Origin: Neomicrococcus aestuarii
GTDB lineage: Bacteria > Actinomycetota > Actinomycetes > Actinomycetales > Micrococcaceae
Length of the DNA stretch: 64,000 nt
Assembly: GCF_014201135.1 (NCBI RefSeq)
Contig: NZ_JACHDR010000001.1
Coordinates: 2,765,628 to 2,829,627 of the forward strand
Direction of reading: 5' to 3'
The notes beneath the pieces are model-generated. The model searched no databases, had not been told where the DNA came from, and saw only the letters and a list, made by a program, of their open reading frames with translations. Of this stretch, positions 8,860 to 16,680 are shown piece by piece; the stretch's first letter is position 1; each line of letters begins with the position of its first letter. Position numbers and translations under genes: made by a program.

Positions 8860-9220
8860 GGTAAAAACGCCTCTATTCCTCGGATGTGGTGCAGCTGAAA
8901 CGGATCCGTTCCACTCCGTGACCATGACTGTATGAGCAACGGTCTGTAGTGCAGAACGCAAGCGAGTTCAAGTCTAATGACTTCGTCAACCATTCCGCCA
9001 AGTCCAAGGGGGCGCGTCTCAGGTAACTCGTGGGAAATTCTGTAGAATATAGGAGCACCAGATGATCACCTCGAGAGTGATCTACAAAAAATGGCGAACA
9101 GTCGCCGGAAGGAACTACTGACACTTTGGAGTCCTCTAGACCCCGTTCATTTGTGTTCGTTGTCCATTTGTCCCAAGTCACCACTGGCTTGAGCGCACCT
9201 TGTGAAGGTGGTGTTCGCTC
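8860..9220. other. 361-bp divergent control region between kgd and the CNNM pair
   Basis: No convincing gene is present. On the minus strand TTGAAC (8971-8966), 17 nt and TACAGA (8948-8943) form a possible kgd promoter. On plus, TAGAAT (near 9044-9049) is a possible -10 for the CNNM gene, leaving a leader of about 165 nt. An interrupted palindrome GATCAC-N7-GTGATC spans 9064-9082. A hairpin holding the Shine-Dalgarno occupies 9191-9220 (see separate entry). Confidence 0.5.
9191..9220 (+). promoter_or_regulatory. Hairpin enclosing the Shine-Dalgarno of the first CNNM gene
   Basis: GAGCG (9191-9195) can pair with CGCTC (9216-9220), and CACCTT (9196-9201) with AAGGTG (9205-9210). The inner right arm is the Shine-Dalgarno itself, directly before the GTG at 9221. 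Sequestration of the ribosome-binding site is inferred from pairing only. Confidence 0.4.
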
Positions 9221-10564
9221 GTGGAATGGCTTTATCTCTTCCTAGGATTTCTCCTAGTTCTGGGTACCGGCTTCTTCGTTGCGGTGGAATTTTCACTCCT
9301 CGCCGTGGACCAGGCTCAGGTACAGCGTTCTATAGACAATAAAGAGCGCGGCGCTGAGGCACTCATGAAGTGTCTGAAATCACTGTCGACTCAGCTCTCG
9401 TCTTGCCAGCTGGGCATCACCTTGACCACGCTGTTGACCGGTTACGTCATGGAACCTAGCGTCGGTCGCCTGCTGACGCCACTTCTGGAGGGCTGGGGCG
9501 TAGGTCCCGCGTCAGCTGCCATCTCCCTGACCATCTCTATGGTCTTGGCGACGTTGTTCTCGATGGTTCTTGGCGAACTCATTCCTAAGAACCTTGCGAT
9601 CGCTGCCGGACTGCCGCTGGGCCGCATGCTGGCCCGCCCTCAGCTGATCTTCACGGCCGTGTTCCGCCCCTTCATCTTTGTGTTGAACGGATTCTCTAAC
9701 AGCGTCCTGAACCTTTTTGGCATGGAAGCGAAGGAAGAGATCTCCGGCGCACGTACTCCGGAAGAGCTGAACTCTTTGCTCCGCCGCTCGGCCGAGCTGG
9801 GAACGCTGGACCGAGACACCGCTCGATTCCTCTCTCGCACGTTGGTCTTTTCTGACCGCACCGCTGCCGATGTCATGACCCCGCGAATCCGCATGGAAAC
9901 CGTGCATCAAGACGCTCCGCTGGACGAAGTGATCGAGCTGTCCCGTCGCACCGGCTACTCGCGCTTTCCCGTGATCGGTGATTCGCCGGATGACATTCTG
10001 GGCGTGTGCCACGTCAAAAAAGCTGTGGCAGTTCCGCGCAAGAAGCGCGATGGACTGGTTGCCGGCACTATCAAGAGCGATGTCATCTCCGTGCCGGAAA
10101 CCGTGCACTTGGATGATCTGATTACCGAACTTCGCGAAGCAAACCTTCAGATGGCTGTCGTGCTGGACGAATACGGTGGCACCGCCGGCGTGGTAACGCT
10201 CGAGGATCTTGTCGAAGAAATTGTGGGCGAAGTGACGGACGAGCATGACCCGGTCAAACCCGGCGTCCTGCAGTCCGCCTCCGGCCAGTGGTATTTCCCG
10301 GCGATCATGCGCCCTGATGAAGTCAACGAGCAAGTGCCAGGCCTCAAAATTCCTGAGGACGGTTCCTATGAAACCGTGGGCGGCTTCGTGATGGCGGAGC
10401 TGGGCCGGATTCCTGCCGAAGGTGACCAAGTCACGTTCGAAGGCGGCGGCCTGACGGTGGTCCGGATGGACGGGCGCCGCGTTGATCGCGTGCGCTTCGT
10501 TCCCGAATTTGAGGACGACGACGCTGCACCTGCGGAAGCGCTGAGCGAGGGGAGTACCCGATGA
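9221..10564 (+). CDS. CNNM/CBS-domain membrane protein (CorC/HlyC family), first paralogue
   Basis: This 447-residue protein belongs to the UPF0053/CNNM family, implicated in Mg2+ or other divalent cation efflux. It has an N-terminal DUF21 region of about four membrane helices (1-150), a CBS pair (about 205-330) containing [20 protein letters not shown], and a C-terminal CorC/HlyC ligand-binding domain (about 345-430, DGSYETVGGFVM). It starts at GTG after AAGGTGG. It overlaps the next gene, a shorter paralogue, by 4 bases (ATGA). Two adjacent CNNM genes are common in actinobacteria. Confidence 0.9.
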   Translation: MEWLYLFLGFLLVLGTGFFVAVEFSLLAVDQAQVQRSIDNKERGAEALMKCLKSLSTQLSSCQLGITLTTLLTGYVMEPSVGRLLTPLLEGWGVGPASAAISLTISMVLATLFSMVLGELIPKNLAIAAGLPLGRMLARPQLIFTAVFRPFIFVLNGFSNSVLNLFGMEAKEEISGARTPEELNSLLRRSAELGTLDRDTARFLSRTLVFSDRTAADVMTPRIRMETVHQDAPLDEVIELSRRTGYSRFPVIGDSPDDILGVCHVKKAVAVPRKKRDGLVAGTIKSDVISVPETVHLDDLITELREANLQMAVVLDEYGGTAGVVTLEDLVEEIVGEVTDEHDPVKPGVLQSASGQWYFPAIMRPDEVNEQVPGLKIPEDGSYETVGGFVMAELGRIPAEGDQVTFEGGGLTVVRMDGRRVDRVRFVPEFEDDDAAPAEALSEGSTR

Positions 10565-11655
10565 GCGACTGGATGGGTATTGCCTGGCTTGTAGTCCTGT
10601 TGATGGCCAACGCGTTCTTCGTGGCCGGCGAGTTTGCCGTCATGTCAGCACGCCGCAGTCAGATTGAACCGCTCGCGGAGACCGGTAACAAGCGCGCGCT
10701 CAACGCGCTCAAGGCCATGGAGAACGTCTCCATCATGCTGGCCATTTGCCAGTTGGGCATCACGGTCTGTTCGTTGTTGATCTTGAACGTTGCCGAACCG
10801 GCGATTCACCACTTGTTCGCGGTCCCTCTTGAGGCGCTCGGCATACCCGAGCCGATCTCAGACACTGTGGCGTTCTTGCTCGCGCTCTTGATCGTGACCT
10901 TCTTGCACGTGACCTTTGGCGAAATGGTTCCTAAGAACATGGCGGTGTCCGTTGCGGACAAGGCCGTTCTGCTCTTGGCGACGCCGCTGCTGTGGCTTTC
11001 TAAGATCACCAAGCCAATCGTCTTCTCGCTGAACTGGATCGCTAACCATGCTTTGCGCCTGATGGGTGTGGAGCCCAAGGACGAGGTCACCTCGAGTTAC
11101 ACGATCGAAGAAGTGCAATCAATCGTGGAGGAATCCACGAAGCACGGCACGCTGGATGATGATGCGGGAATTCTTTCGAGCGCACTGGAGTTCTCTGACT
11201 ACACGGTGGAGAACATCATGGTGAAGCTCGAAGAATTGGTGACCCTACCGGCTGACACCACACCTAAGAGCTTCGAAAAGGCCGTGGGACGTACCGGCTT
11301 CTCGCGCTTCGTCATGTTGGATGAGGACGAGGCTTACGCGGGTTACCTGCACCTTAAGGATGTCTTGGCTATTCCTGATTCGCTCTATGGCGAACCGATC
11401 TCCGTGACGCGCTTGCGATCCATGGCGAACCTCAAGGCCACGGCGGAAATTGAGGATGCGCTTGCTGTCATGCAGCGCACGGGCTCGCACGTGGCTCGCG
11501 TGTTGGATGAGGGTAACTCGACCATCGGCATTCTCTTCTTTGAAGATGTTCTGGAGCAGTTGGTGGGTGAGATTCACGATGCCACCCAGCAACAGGGCTA
11601 TCGTCGTCGTAATCTCCTGGATGAAGAGGACAGCGAAAGCCGCGCCTCCCGCTAA
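10561..11655 (+). CDS. CNNM/CBS-domain membrane protein, second paralogue lacking the CorC/HlyC C-terminal domain
   Basis: This 364-residue paralogue of the upstream gene has the same DUF21 membrane region (VLLMANAFFVAGEFAVMSAR at the start) and a CBS pair ending VARVLDEGNSTIGILFFEDV. It stops about 25 residues after the CBS module, so the CorC/HlyC domain of its partner is missing. It starts within the ATGA overlap, so the two are translationally coupled and may form a heteromer; that is inference. Its stop lies 2 bases before a candidate Zur box for the next operon. Confidence 0.88.
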   Translation: MSDWMGIAWLVVLLMANAFFVAGEFAVMSARRSQIEPLAETGNKRALNALKAMENVSIMLAICQLGITVCSLLILNVAEPAIHHLFAVPLEALGIPEPISDTVAFLLALLIVTFLHVTFGEMVPKNMAVSVADKAVLLLATPLLWLSKITKPIVFSLNWIANHALRLMGVEPKDEVTSSYTIEEVQSIVEESTKHGTLDDDAGILSSALEFSDYTVENIMVKLEELVTLPADTTPKSFEKAVGRTGFSRFVMLDEDEAYAGYLHLKDVLAIPDSLYGEPISVTRLRSMANLKATAEIEDALAVMQRTGSHVARVLDEGNSTIGILFFEDVLEQLVGEIHDATQQQGYRRRNLLDEEDSESRASR

Positions 11656-11656
11656 A

Positions 11657-11671
11657 TGCAAATCGTTCGCA
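11657..11671 (+). promoter_or_regulatory. Candidate Zur box upstream of the zinc uptake operon
   Basis: TGCAAATCGTTCGCA is a 15-nt imperfect palindrome with a 7-1-7 layout and 5 of 7 pairs matched. It resembles the known actinobacterial Zur site TGaaAATgATTttCA in TG, AAT, TT and CA positions. Its position before znuA-like genes and the presence of a Zur-like gene in the same locus support the call. Confidence 0.55.
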
Positions 11672-11684
11672 TTTGCGATACGCT

Positions 11685-11724
11685 AGAGAGTACGACGACG
11701 CAACCATGCGGCGTCGTACTCTCT
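11685..11724 (+). terminator. Hairpin between CNNM genes and zinc operon
   Basis: Arms 11685-11701 and 11708-11724 (AGAGAGTACGACGACGC and its complement) pair at 16 of 17 positions around a 6-nt loop. The T stretch after it is poor (GTTTAG). It either terminates the CNNM operon or lies in the leader of the zinc operon if TACGCT (11677-11682) is that operon's -10. The left arm contains the recurrent 12-mer GTACGACGACGC. Confidence 0.5.
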
Positions 11725-11782
11725 GTTTAGCAGTATTCTCAACTTTTATGTCCGCGGCCCTGCCGCTTAGAAAGGTCCCTTC

Positions 11783-12784
11783 GTGATCTTCCAACCCTCC
11801 ACCCCGCTCAAGCGCCGTGCCCTCATGGCTCTGGCCCTTCCCGCCGCCATGATGTTGGCAGCGTGTGGTGAGAGCAGCACCGCCACCTCCAGCGCGGGTG
11901 CTGCTGACGCCGGGATCTTCGTGGTGGCCTCCACCAATGTGTACGGAAACATCGCCGAGCAAATCGGCGGCGAGCACGTGAGTGTGGACTCCATCATCAA
12001 TCGCGAGACCCAGGATCCTCACTCGTATGAGGCCACCGCTCAAGATCGGTTGACCGTCTCTAAAGCCAGCTTGGTGATCGCCAACGGTGGCGGGTATGAC
12101 GATTATCTGGATCAGCTCGTGGCGAGCGATTCAACCCCGGTACTGCACGCCGTGGACTTCGCCGATTCGCCCGCGGAGACTGACGTCGCTGAGAGCTCCG
12201 CATCAGCAACCACAGAGCTTGCCAGCGAAGATGCGCACGACGGTCACGATCACTCGGGTAGCGGTAACGAGCATGTCTGGTATGACCTGCACACCATGGA
12301 AGCGCTCGCAGAAGGCATCAAGGATCAGCTTGTCACAGCGGATCCTGACAATGCGGACAGCTACGAGGCCAACACCAAGACGTTCGTGGCGTCCCTCGAA
12401 GCACTCACCGAACGCACCCACGCGCTCGCAGAAAAGAACGCCGGTAAGAAGTTCGCCATGACGGAGCCAGTTCCGTATTACTTGCTTGCGGAGACGGGCT
12501 TCGCAGACGCTACGCCAGAGGGCTTCACTTCCGCCATCGAAGCGGGAAATGACGTCCCAGCGCTCGTAGCCCTGGAGATGGAAGACGCGCTCAAGGCAAA
12601 GACCTTCGCGTTCCTCGCGTTCAATCCGCAAACCTCCACGCCGCAAACCGATTCCATTCGCGGGACCGCCGAAGATAACGGCATACCAGTGCTAGATTTT
12701 CTGGAGCTCTTGCCAGAAGGCAAGAACTTCCAGGAATGGATGAGCGAGAACATTTCTAGCATCGAGGGCGTCAGTGCCAAGTAG
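11783..12784 (+). CDS. znuA: Zinc-type ABC transporter substrate-binding lipoprotein
   Basis: This is an extracytoplasmic solute-binding protein of cluster A-I (ZnuA family), 333 residues, which captures Zn2+ (or Mn2+) for the adjacent ABC transporter. It has a signal sequence with lipobox LAAC (Cys28), the core motif STNVYGNIAEQIGGEHVSVD, the metal-ligand segment DPHSYEATAQD, and a His-rich loop AHDGHDHSGSGNEHVW near residues 151-166, typical of zinc binders. It starts at GTG with AGAAAGG upstream. Its end overlaps the ATPase gene by 11 bases. A Zur-like box lies about 110 bp upstream. Confidence 0.9.
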   Translation: MIFQPSTPLKRRALMALALPAAMMLAACGESSTATSSAGAADAGIFVVASTNVYGNIAEQIGGEHVSVDSIINRETQDPHSYEATAQDRLTVSKASLVIANGGGYDDYLDQLVASDSTPVLHAVDFADSPAETDVAESSASATTELASEDAHDGHDHSGSGNEHVWYDLHTMEALAEGIKDQLVTADPDNADSYEANTKTFVASLEALTERTHALAEKNAGKKFAMTEPVPYYLLAETGFADATPEGFTSAIEAGNDVPALVALEMEDALKAKTFAFLAFNPQTSTPQTDSIRGTAEDNGIPVLDFLELLPEGKNFQEWMSENISSIEGVSAK

Positions 12785-13622
12785 TAACAGTGAACCGGCA
12801 GGCCAGATCCAGGCTGCGGAAAAGCGCCAACCTGCCATCGAGCTTCAAGACGCGTGCTTGAGCTTTGGTGAGCGCACCCTCTGGGACAACCTGAGCTTCT
12901 CCGTGATGCCCGGCGAATTTGTGGCCGTACTCGGACCGAACGGTTGCGGAAAAACCACCCTGCTGCGGGTGCTCTTGGGCCTCCAAGAACTCGATCGCGG
13001 TACGGTCCGCGTTGCAGGTCAGTCCGCGCGCCGCGGAAATCGGGAAGTGGGCTACATTCCCCAGCAGAAGATGCTTCCCGAAAACACGCCGTTGCGCGGC
13101 CGTGACCTAGTGGCGCTTGGCGTCCAAGGCCACCGCTGGGGTCCGGGCCTACCGTCCCGCAAGACGAAGGCCCGCGTCAACGAGCTCATTTCGCGAGTGA
13201 AAGCGGAGAGCTTCGCTGACCGACCCGTGGGGCTTCTCTCGGGCGGAGAACAGCAGCGCCTTCGCGCGGTGCAAGCCGTGGCTGGCAAGCCGCGCGTGCT
13301 GTTGTGCGACGAACCGTTGCTCTCCCTGGACTTGAACCATCAGCGCGCCGTTTCTTCGTTGATCCATCAGCAAACTGTTGATCAGGACTCGGCGGTGCTG
13401 TTCGTGACGCACGAAATCAACCCCGTGCTGCCGTTCGTGGACAAAGTGCTGTTCTTGGCCGGTGGGCGCTTCAACATGGGTCACCCTGACGAGGTGCTGA
13501 CGTCCGAAGTGCTCTCTGACCTCTACGGATCTCACATTGATGTTTTGCGTTCCAAGAACCGCGTCGCCATTGTTGGCTTGCCGGACGGGATTGCTCACAA
13601 CCACCAAGAAGGGACGTTCTAA
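12774..13622 (+). CDS. znuC: Zinc-type ABC transporter ATP-binding protein
   Basis: This 282-residue ATPase energises the metal importer. It shows Walker A GPNGCGKTT near residue 55, the signature LSGGEQQRLRAVQA, Walker B VLLCDEP and the switch VTHE. The first 20 residues or so are a non-conserved leader; the GTG start overlaps the znuA 3' end, consistent with translational coupling. The downstream permease gene follows after 2 bases. The Asp after the Walker B DEP stretch (LLSLDLNHQ) is in the normal D-loop position. Confidence 0.9.
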   Translation: MPSSNSEPAGQIQAAEKRQPAIELQDACLSFGERTLWDNLSFSVMPGEFVAVLGPNGCGKTTLLRVLLGLQELDRGTVRVAGQSARRGNREVGYIPQQKMLPENTPLRGRDLVALGVQGHRWGPGLPSRKTKARVNELISRVKAESFADRPVGLLSGGEQQRLRAVQAVAGKPRVLLCDEPLLSLDLNHQRAVSSLIHQQTVDQDSAVLFVTHEINPVLPFVDKVLFLAGGRFNMGHPDEVLTSEVLSDLYGSHIDVLRSKNRVAIVGLPDGIAHNHQEGTF

Positions 13623-13624
13623 GC

Positions 13625-14527
13625 GTGGACTTCAGTGATATTTGGAGCACCATTTTCTCTTTCGAGAACTACCGGGAGCTTTTGCCGCTCGTGACAAACT
13701 CGCTCATCGCGGGTGCCATCCTTGGCGTGGTGGGCGGCTTGATTGGCGTCTTTGTGATGACTCGCGATATGGCCTTCGCGGTGCACGGCATCGCGGAGCT
13801 CAGCTTCGCGGGAGCGGCCTTTGCGCTGCTCATTGGTGCGAACGTCGTGTGGGGCTCCGTGGTGGGATCGCTGATCGCCGCCGTGGTGCTCGGCGCGCTG
13901 GGATCTCAAGCCAGCGATCGCAACGCCGTCACCGGTGTCATCATGCCGTTCGGATTAGGACTTGGAATCTTGTTCTTGTCCTTGTATGAGGGACGTAGCG
14001 CCAACAAGTTCGGCCTGCTCACAGGTCAGATTGTCTCCGTGGATACCGTGCAGCTGGAGCTGCTGATGTGGGGCGCAATCGTGGTGATTGCCGCGCTCAT
14101 CGTGATGTGGCGACCGCTCATGTTTGCCTCCGTGGATCCCACGGTGGCAATGGCCAAGGGCGTACCGGTTCGCGGGTTGTCCATCGCGTTCATGGTGGTG
14201 TTGGGCCTTGCCGTAGCGCTGTCCATCCAAGTGGTGGGCTCACTACTGGTGCTCGCCCTCTTGATCACGCCGGCGGCTGCCGCACTTCTGGTGTCCTCGC
14301 GTCCACCGGTGGTGATGGCGTTGAGCGTGGTATTCGCGATGGCAAGCGTGGTGGGTGGCATTCTGTTGTCCCTTGCGGGCCGCTTGCCGATTAGCCCCTA
14401 CGTGACCACGTTGAGCTTCCTGATTTACGCGATCTGCCGCACCTACAATTGGGTACGACGACGCAACTACCGTGCGCGGGCACGCGCGGAACACTCCGCG
14501 CACAATCCCGAAATTTCTACCACGTGA
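13625..14527 (+). CDS. znuB: Zinc-type ABC transporter permease
   Basis: This is an ABC-3 family integral membrane permease of 300 residues with about eight hydrophobic segments. It includes the family features NSLIAGAILGVVGGLIGVF near the N-terminus and VVGSLLVLALLITPAAAALL in the C-terminal half. It starts at GTG 2 bases after the ATPase stop. Its last 61 bases overlap the 3' end of the convergent zur-like gene. The C-terminal tail (RRRNYRARARAEHSAHN) is basic, and its codons contain a copy of the recurrent 12-mer at 14453. Confidence 0.9.
   Translation: MDFSDIWSTIFSFENYRELLPLVTNSLIAGAILGVVGGLIGVFVMTRDMAFAVHGIAELSFAGAAFALLIGANVVWGSVVGSLIAAVVLGALGSQASDRNAVTGVIMPFGLGLGILFLSLYEGRSANKFGLLTGQIVSVDTVQLELLMWGAIVVIAALIVMWRPLMFASVDPTVAMAKGVPVRGLSIAFMVVLGLAVALSIQVVGSLLVLALLITPAAAALLVSSRPPVVMALSVVFAMASVVGGILLSLAGRLPISPYVTTLSFLIYAICRTYNWVRRRNYRARARAEHSAHNPEISTT
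14453..14464 (+). repeat. Copy of recurrent 12-mer GTACGACGACGC
   Basis: This copy lies inside the permease gene, read as Val-Arg-Arg-Arg, just before the convergent overlap with zur. Confidence 0.35.
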
Positions 14528-14931
14528 GTGGCTTGAGTAAAGCCATGTTTCGCAGCTATTGAGGCCGCCCACTCTTCGACGTGGGGGGCCTCAATTTCTA
14601 CCGTCTTGCCGCAACCGCGGCACAAGAGATGGTGATGGTGCTCGTCCATGTGGCACTGCCGGAAAATTGATTCGCCTTCTTGAGTGCGCACTACGTCCAC
14701 GGTGCCTTCATCGGCCATGGACTGCAAAATGCGGTAGACCGTTGCTAGCGAGACTTTTTCGCCTCGATTCTGAAGCCACACAAAAAGCTCTTGAGCGCTC
14801 ATAAAGTCCGGAACTTCACCCAACGCTGCTTCAACGGATCGGCGTTGCCTAGTATTGCGCACAGGAACGGAACGGTTCTCAGCTGCGTTGGTGGCGGACG
14901 TCGGTTCGGTGGGAGCCTGCTCGGTGGACAT
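14467..14931 (-). CDS. zur: Fur-family transcriptional regulator, probably Zur
   Basis: This 154-residue Fur-family repressor has an N-terminal winged helix (LQNRGEKVSLATVYRILQSM) and a C-terminal metal-binding part with EHHHHLLCRGCGK and a second cysteine pair ECSA/LCAEC near the end. This is the structural zinc site CxxC..CxxC of Zur-type members. The first 25 residues are a low-complexity leader. It is convergent with the zinc uptake operon and overlaps it by 61 bases, which supports zinc sensing. The ATG has AAGGAGGAAT upstream, and TAAAAT at 14961-14956 is a likely -10. Confidence 0.88.
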   Translation of the reverse strand: MSTEQAPTEPTSATNAAENRSVPVRNTRQRRSVEAALGEVPDFMSAQELFVWLQNRGEKVSLATVYRILQSMADEGTVDVVRTQEGESIFRQCHMDEHHHHLLCRGCGKTVEIEAPHVEEWAASIAAKHGFTQATHVVEISGLCAECSARARAR

Positions 14932-14955
14932 ATTCCTCCTTGGACAAGAACCTCC

Positions 14956-14961
14956 ATTTTA
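14956..14961 (-). promoter_or_regulatory. -10 element of zur
   Basis: TAAAAT on the minus strand lies 24 nt before the zur ATG and leaves room for the AAGGAGGAAT ribosome-binding site. No clear -35 was assigned. Confidence 0.45.
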
Positions 14962-15012
14962 CGTCGTTAATATCCCGGCGCCGAAAGCGTGCTTCACCTT
15001 ATGTCGGGGTCG

Positions 15013-15018
15013 TAGGCT
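15013..15018 (+). promoter_or_regulatory. -10 element of a probable leaderless gene
   Basis: TAGGCT ends 6 nt before the ATG at 15025. There is no Shine-Dalgarno, so transcription probably starts at the ATG itself. Confidence 0.5.
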
Positions 15019-15024
15019 GAAGCC

Positions 15025-15693
15025 ATGAAGCTCACCAAGTTTGGCCACTCTTGTGTTCGCCTGGAAAAGGACTTGAAGGTTCTGGTCCTTGATCCCGGGA
15101 GCGAAAGCGACGTCGATTCAGCTCTCAGCGGTGCGAACGCCGTCCTCATCACCCACGAACACGCTGATCACTTTGATGCCGCCCGCGTGATGCCATTGCT
15201 GGAAGCGAATCCTGGCGTCACGATCTACGCGCCGAAGACAGTCGCCGATGCGATCCGCGATCAAGCCTCAGCGTCCCTCGCCCAGCGGGTGAAAGTTCCG
15301 GCCGTTGGTGAGCCCTTCGACGTTGCCGGGTTCGGCATCGACGCTTTTGGTGGTCAGCACGCCGTCATTCACCCGCTGATTCCCGTGGTGGCAAACCTGG
15401 GGTACTTGATTGACGGGAAAGTTTTCCACCCCGGAGATTCCTTCACGGTGCCGGAGGCCGTTGCCACCTCCCAGCTTGAGGTGCTTCTGGTGCCATTTCA
15501 GGCTCCCTGGTCAAAGACCGCCGAAGTGTTGGACTTCGTGATCTCCGTGCGCCCGGCGCGTGCGTTTCCCATTCACGACGCCATGGTCAATGACCGAGGC
15601 CGTGCGGTGATCGAAAAACACTTGGCCTCTATCTCTGCTCGCTTCGGAACCTCGTACCAGAATCTTGAGAGCGGTGTGGGCGTTGAGCTCTGA
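15025..15693 (+). CDS. MBL-fold metallo-hydrolase (UlaG-like)
   Basis: This 222-residue member of the metallo-beta-lactamase superfamily has the metal-binding motif THEHADHFD near residues 44-52, further His ligands in GGQHAVIHP, and an FHPGDS segment. It resembles the UlaG/YcjY-type single-domain hydrolases, whose substrates are mostly unknown, so none is proposed. It probably begins a leaderless transcript (TAGGCT 6 nt before the ATG). The sulfurtransferase gene follows closely, or overlaps if an earlier start is used. Confidence 0.85.
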   Translation: MKLTKFGHSCVRLEKDLKVLVLDPGSESDVDSALSGANAVLITHEHADHFDAARVMPLLEANPGVTIYAPKTVADAIRDQASASLAQRVKVPAVGEPFDVAGFGIDAFGGQHAVIHPLIPVVANLGYLIDGKVFHPGDSFTVPEAVATSQLEVLLVPFQAPWSKTAEVLDFVISVRPARAFPIHDAMVNDRGRAVIEKHLASISARFGTSYQNLESGVGVEL

Positions 15694-15745
15694 GAACAAC
15701 TCTAAAATCATTATTTCCAAGAACAGCGTTGAGAACAGCGCCGAC

Positions 15746-16639
15746 GTGCGCCCTCAGCCGGCTCTCATGGATACCCACGAGCTTGCAGCTCGACTAGACC
15801 GCGGGGATCGCGTGGTCCTGATAGATGTGCGCTGGTCCTTAGCGGCATCACTCGCCAAGACTGAAGAGTCGACTACGCCGGTGGGCTTCGAGGACTACCA
15901 GTCTGGTCACCTGCCGGGCGCGCTCTTTGTGGATCTCGAGACCGAACTCGCGGCTCCGCCCACCCGCGAAGATGGCCGCCACCCTTTGCCGTCCCACGAG
16001 GCATTCCAAGAGACGGTGCGATCACTGGGTATTGAACAAGATGACCTCGTGGTGGTCTATGACTCGGTCGCAGGAATGTCTGCAGCGCGGGCGTGGTGGC
16101 TTCTGAGCAACGCAGGAATTCGTTGCTCGGTCTTGGACGGTGGGCTCAATGCCTGGGTCAGCGCAGGGGGAGCCCTCGAAACCGGAAATGTCCCGCGGCC
16201 GCAACCCAGCGTCGTCGTACTCCCGTGGAATCTTAAGCCCATAGTGAAGCATCAGGACGTCGCCTCCTTCGCCCAATTCGGGTCACTTCTGGACGCGCGA
16301 GCGGGGGAGCGCTACCGCGGTGAGACCGAACCGATCGACCCTCGTGCCGGACACATCCGCGGTGCTATCAGTGCGCCGACCAGCGAGAACGTCACCGCAG
16401 AAGGGTATTTCAAGTCCACCGAAGCACTGCAAGCGCGCTTTGCGCCGCTGTTTACAGAAGGGAATGAGAAGGATCGTCCGGTCGCCGCGTACTGCGGATC
16501 CGGAATTACCGCGTCGCACCAAATTCTGGCGCTCGAGGTGGCCGGAATCGAGGCGGCACTCTATCCGGGTTCGTGGTCACAATGGTCCGCTGACGAGCAC
16601 CTCCCCGTGGCTACCGGAAACGAACGAACACTAGATTAG
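15746..16639 (+). CDS. sseA: Thiosulfate/3-mercaptopyruvate sulfurtransferase (tandem rhodanese)
   Basis: This two-domain rhodanese protein transfers sulfur from thiosulfate or 3-mercaptopyruvate to cyanide or thiol acceptors. The inactive N-terminal domain has GHLPGALFVDLETEL and YDSVAGMSAARAWWLL. The C-terminal domain has GHIRGAISAP and the active loop AAYCGSGITA with the catalytic Cys. The start is uncertain: the frame is open from TTG 15665, with GTG 15746 and ATG 15767 as internal options, and none has a clear Shine-Dalgarno. GTG 15746 (297 residues) fits the usual family length best. Codons near 16209-16220 carry the recurrent 12-mer in reverse. Confidence 0.88.
   Translation: MRPQPALMDTHELAARLDRGDRVVLIDVRWSLAASLAKTEESTTPVGFEDYQSGHLPGALFVDLETELAAPPTREDGRHPLPSHEAFQETVRSLGIEQDDLVVVYDSVAGMSAARAWWLLSNAGIRCSVLDGGLNAWVSAGGALETGNVPRPQPSVVVLPWNLKPIVKHQDVASFAQFGSLLDARAGERYRGETEPIDPRAGHIRGAISAPTSENVTAEGYFKSTEALQARFAPLFTEGNEKDRPVAAYCGSGITASHQILALEVAGIEAALYPGSWSQWSADEHLPVATGNERTLD
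16209..16220 (-). repeat. Copy of recurrent 12-mer GTACGACGACGC (reverse)
   Basis: This copy lies in the sulfurtransferase gene, where its complement is read as Ser-Val-Val-Val. Confidence 0.35.
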
Positions 16640-16668
16640 GCGGCCTGCTCGCGGCAGTTGAGAAGTGG

Positions 16669-16674
16669 TACTTT
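16669..16674 (+). promoter_or_regulatory. -10 element of a probable leaderless gene
   Basis: TACTTT ends 6 nt before the ATG at 16681. The GAGGT next to the ATG is too close to act as a Shine-Dalgarno. Confidence 0.4.
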
Positions 16675-16680
16675 CGAGGT

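Noticed and set aside
8873..9184. 103-codon open frame on minus upstream of kgd
   Set aside because: Composition is unlike a protein, no ribosome-binding site is seen, and it covers the likely kgd promoter.
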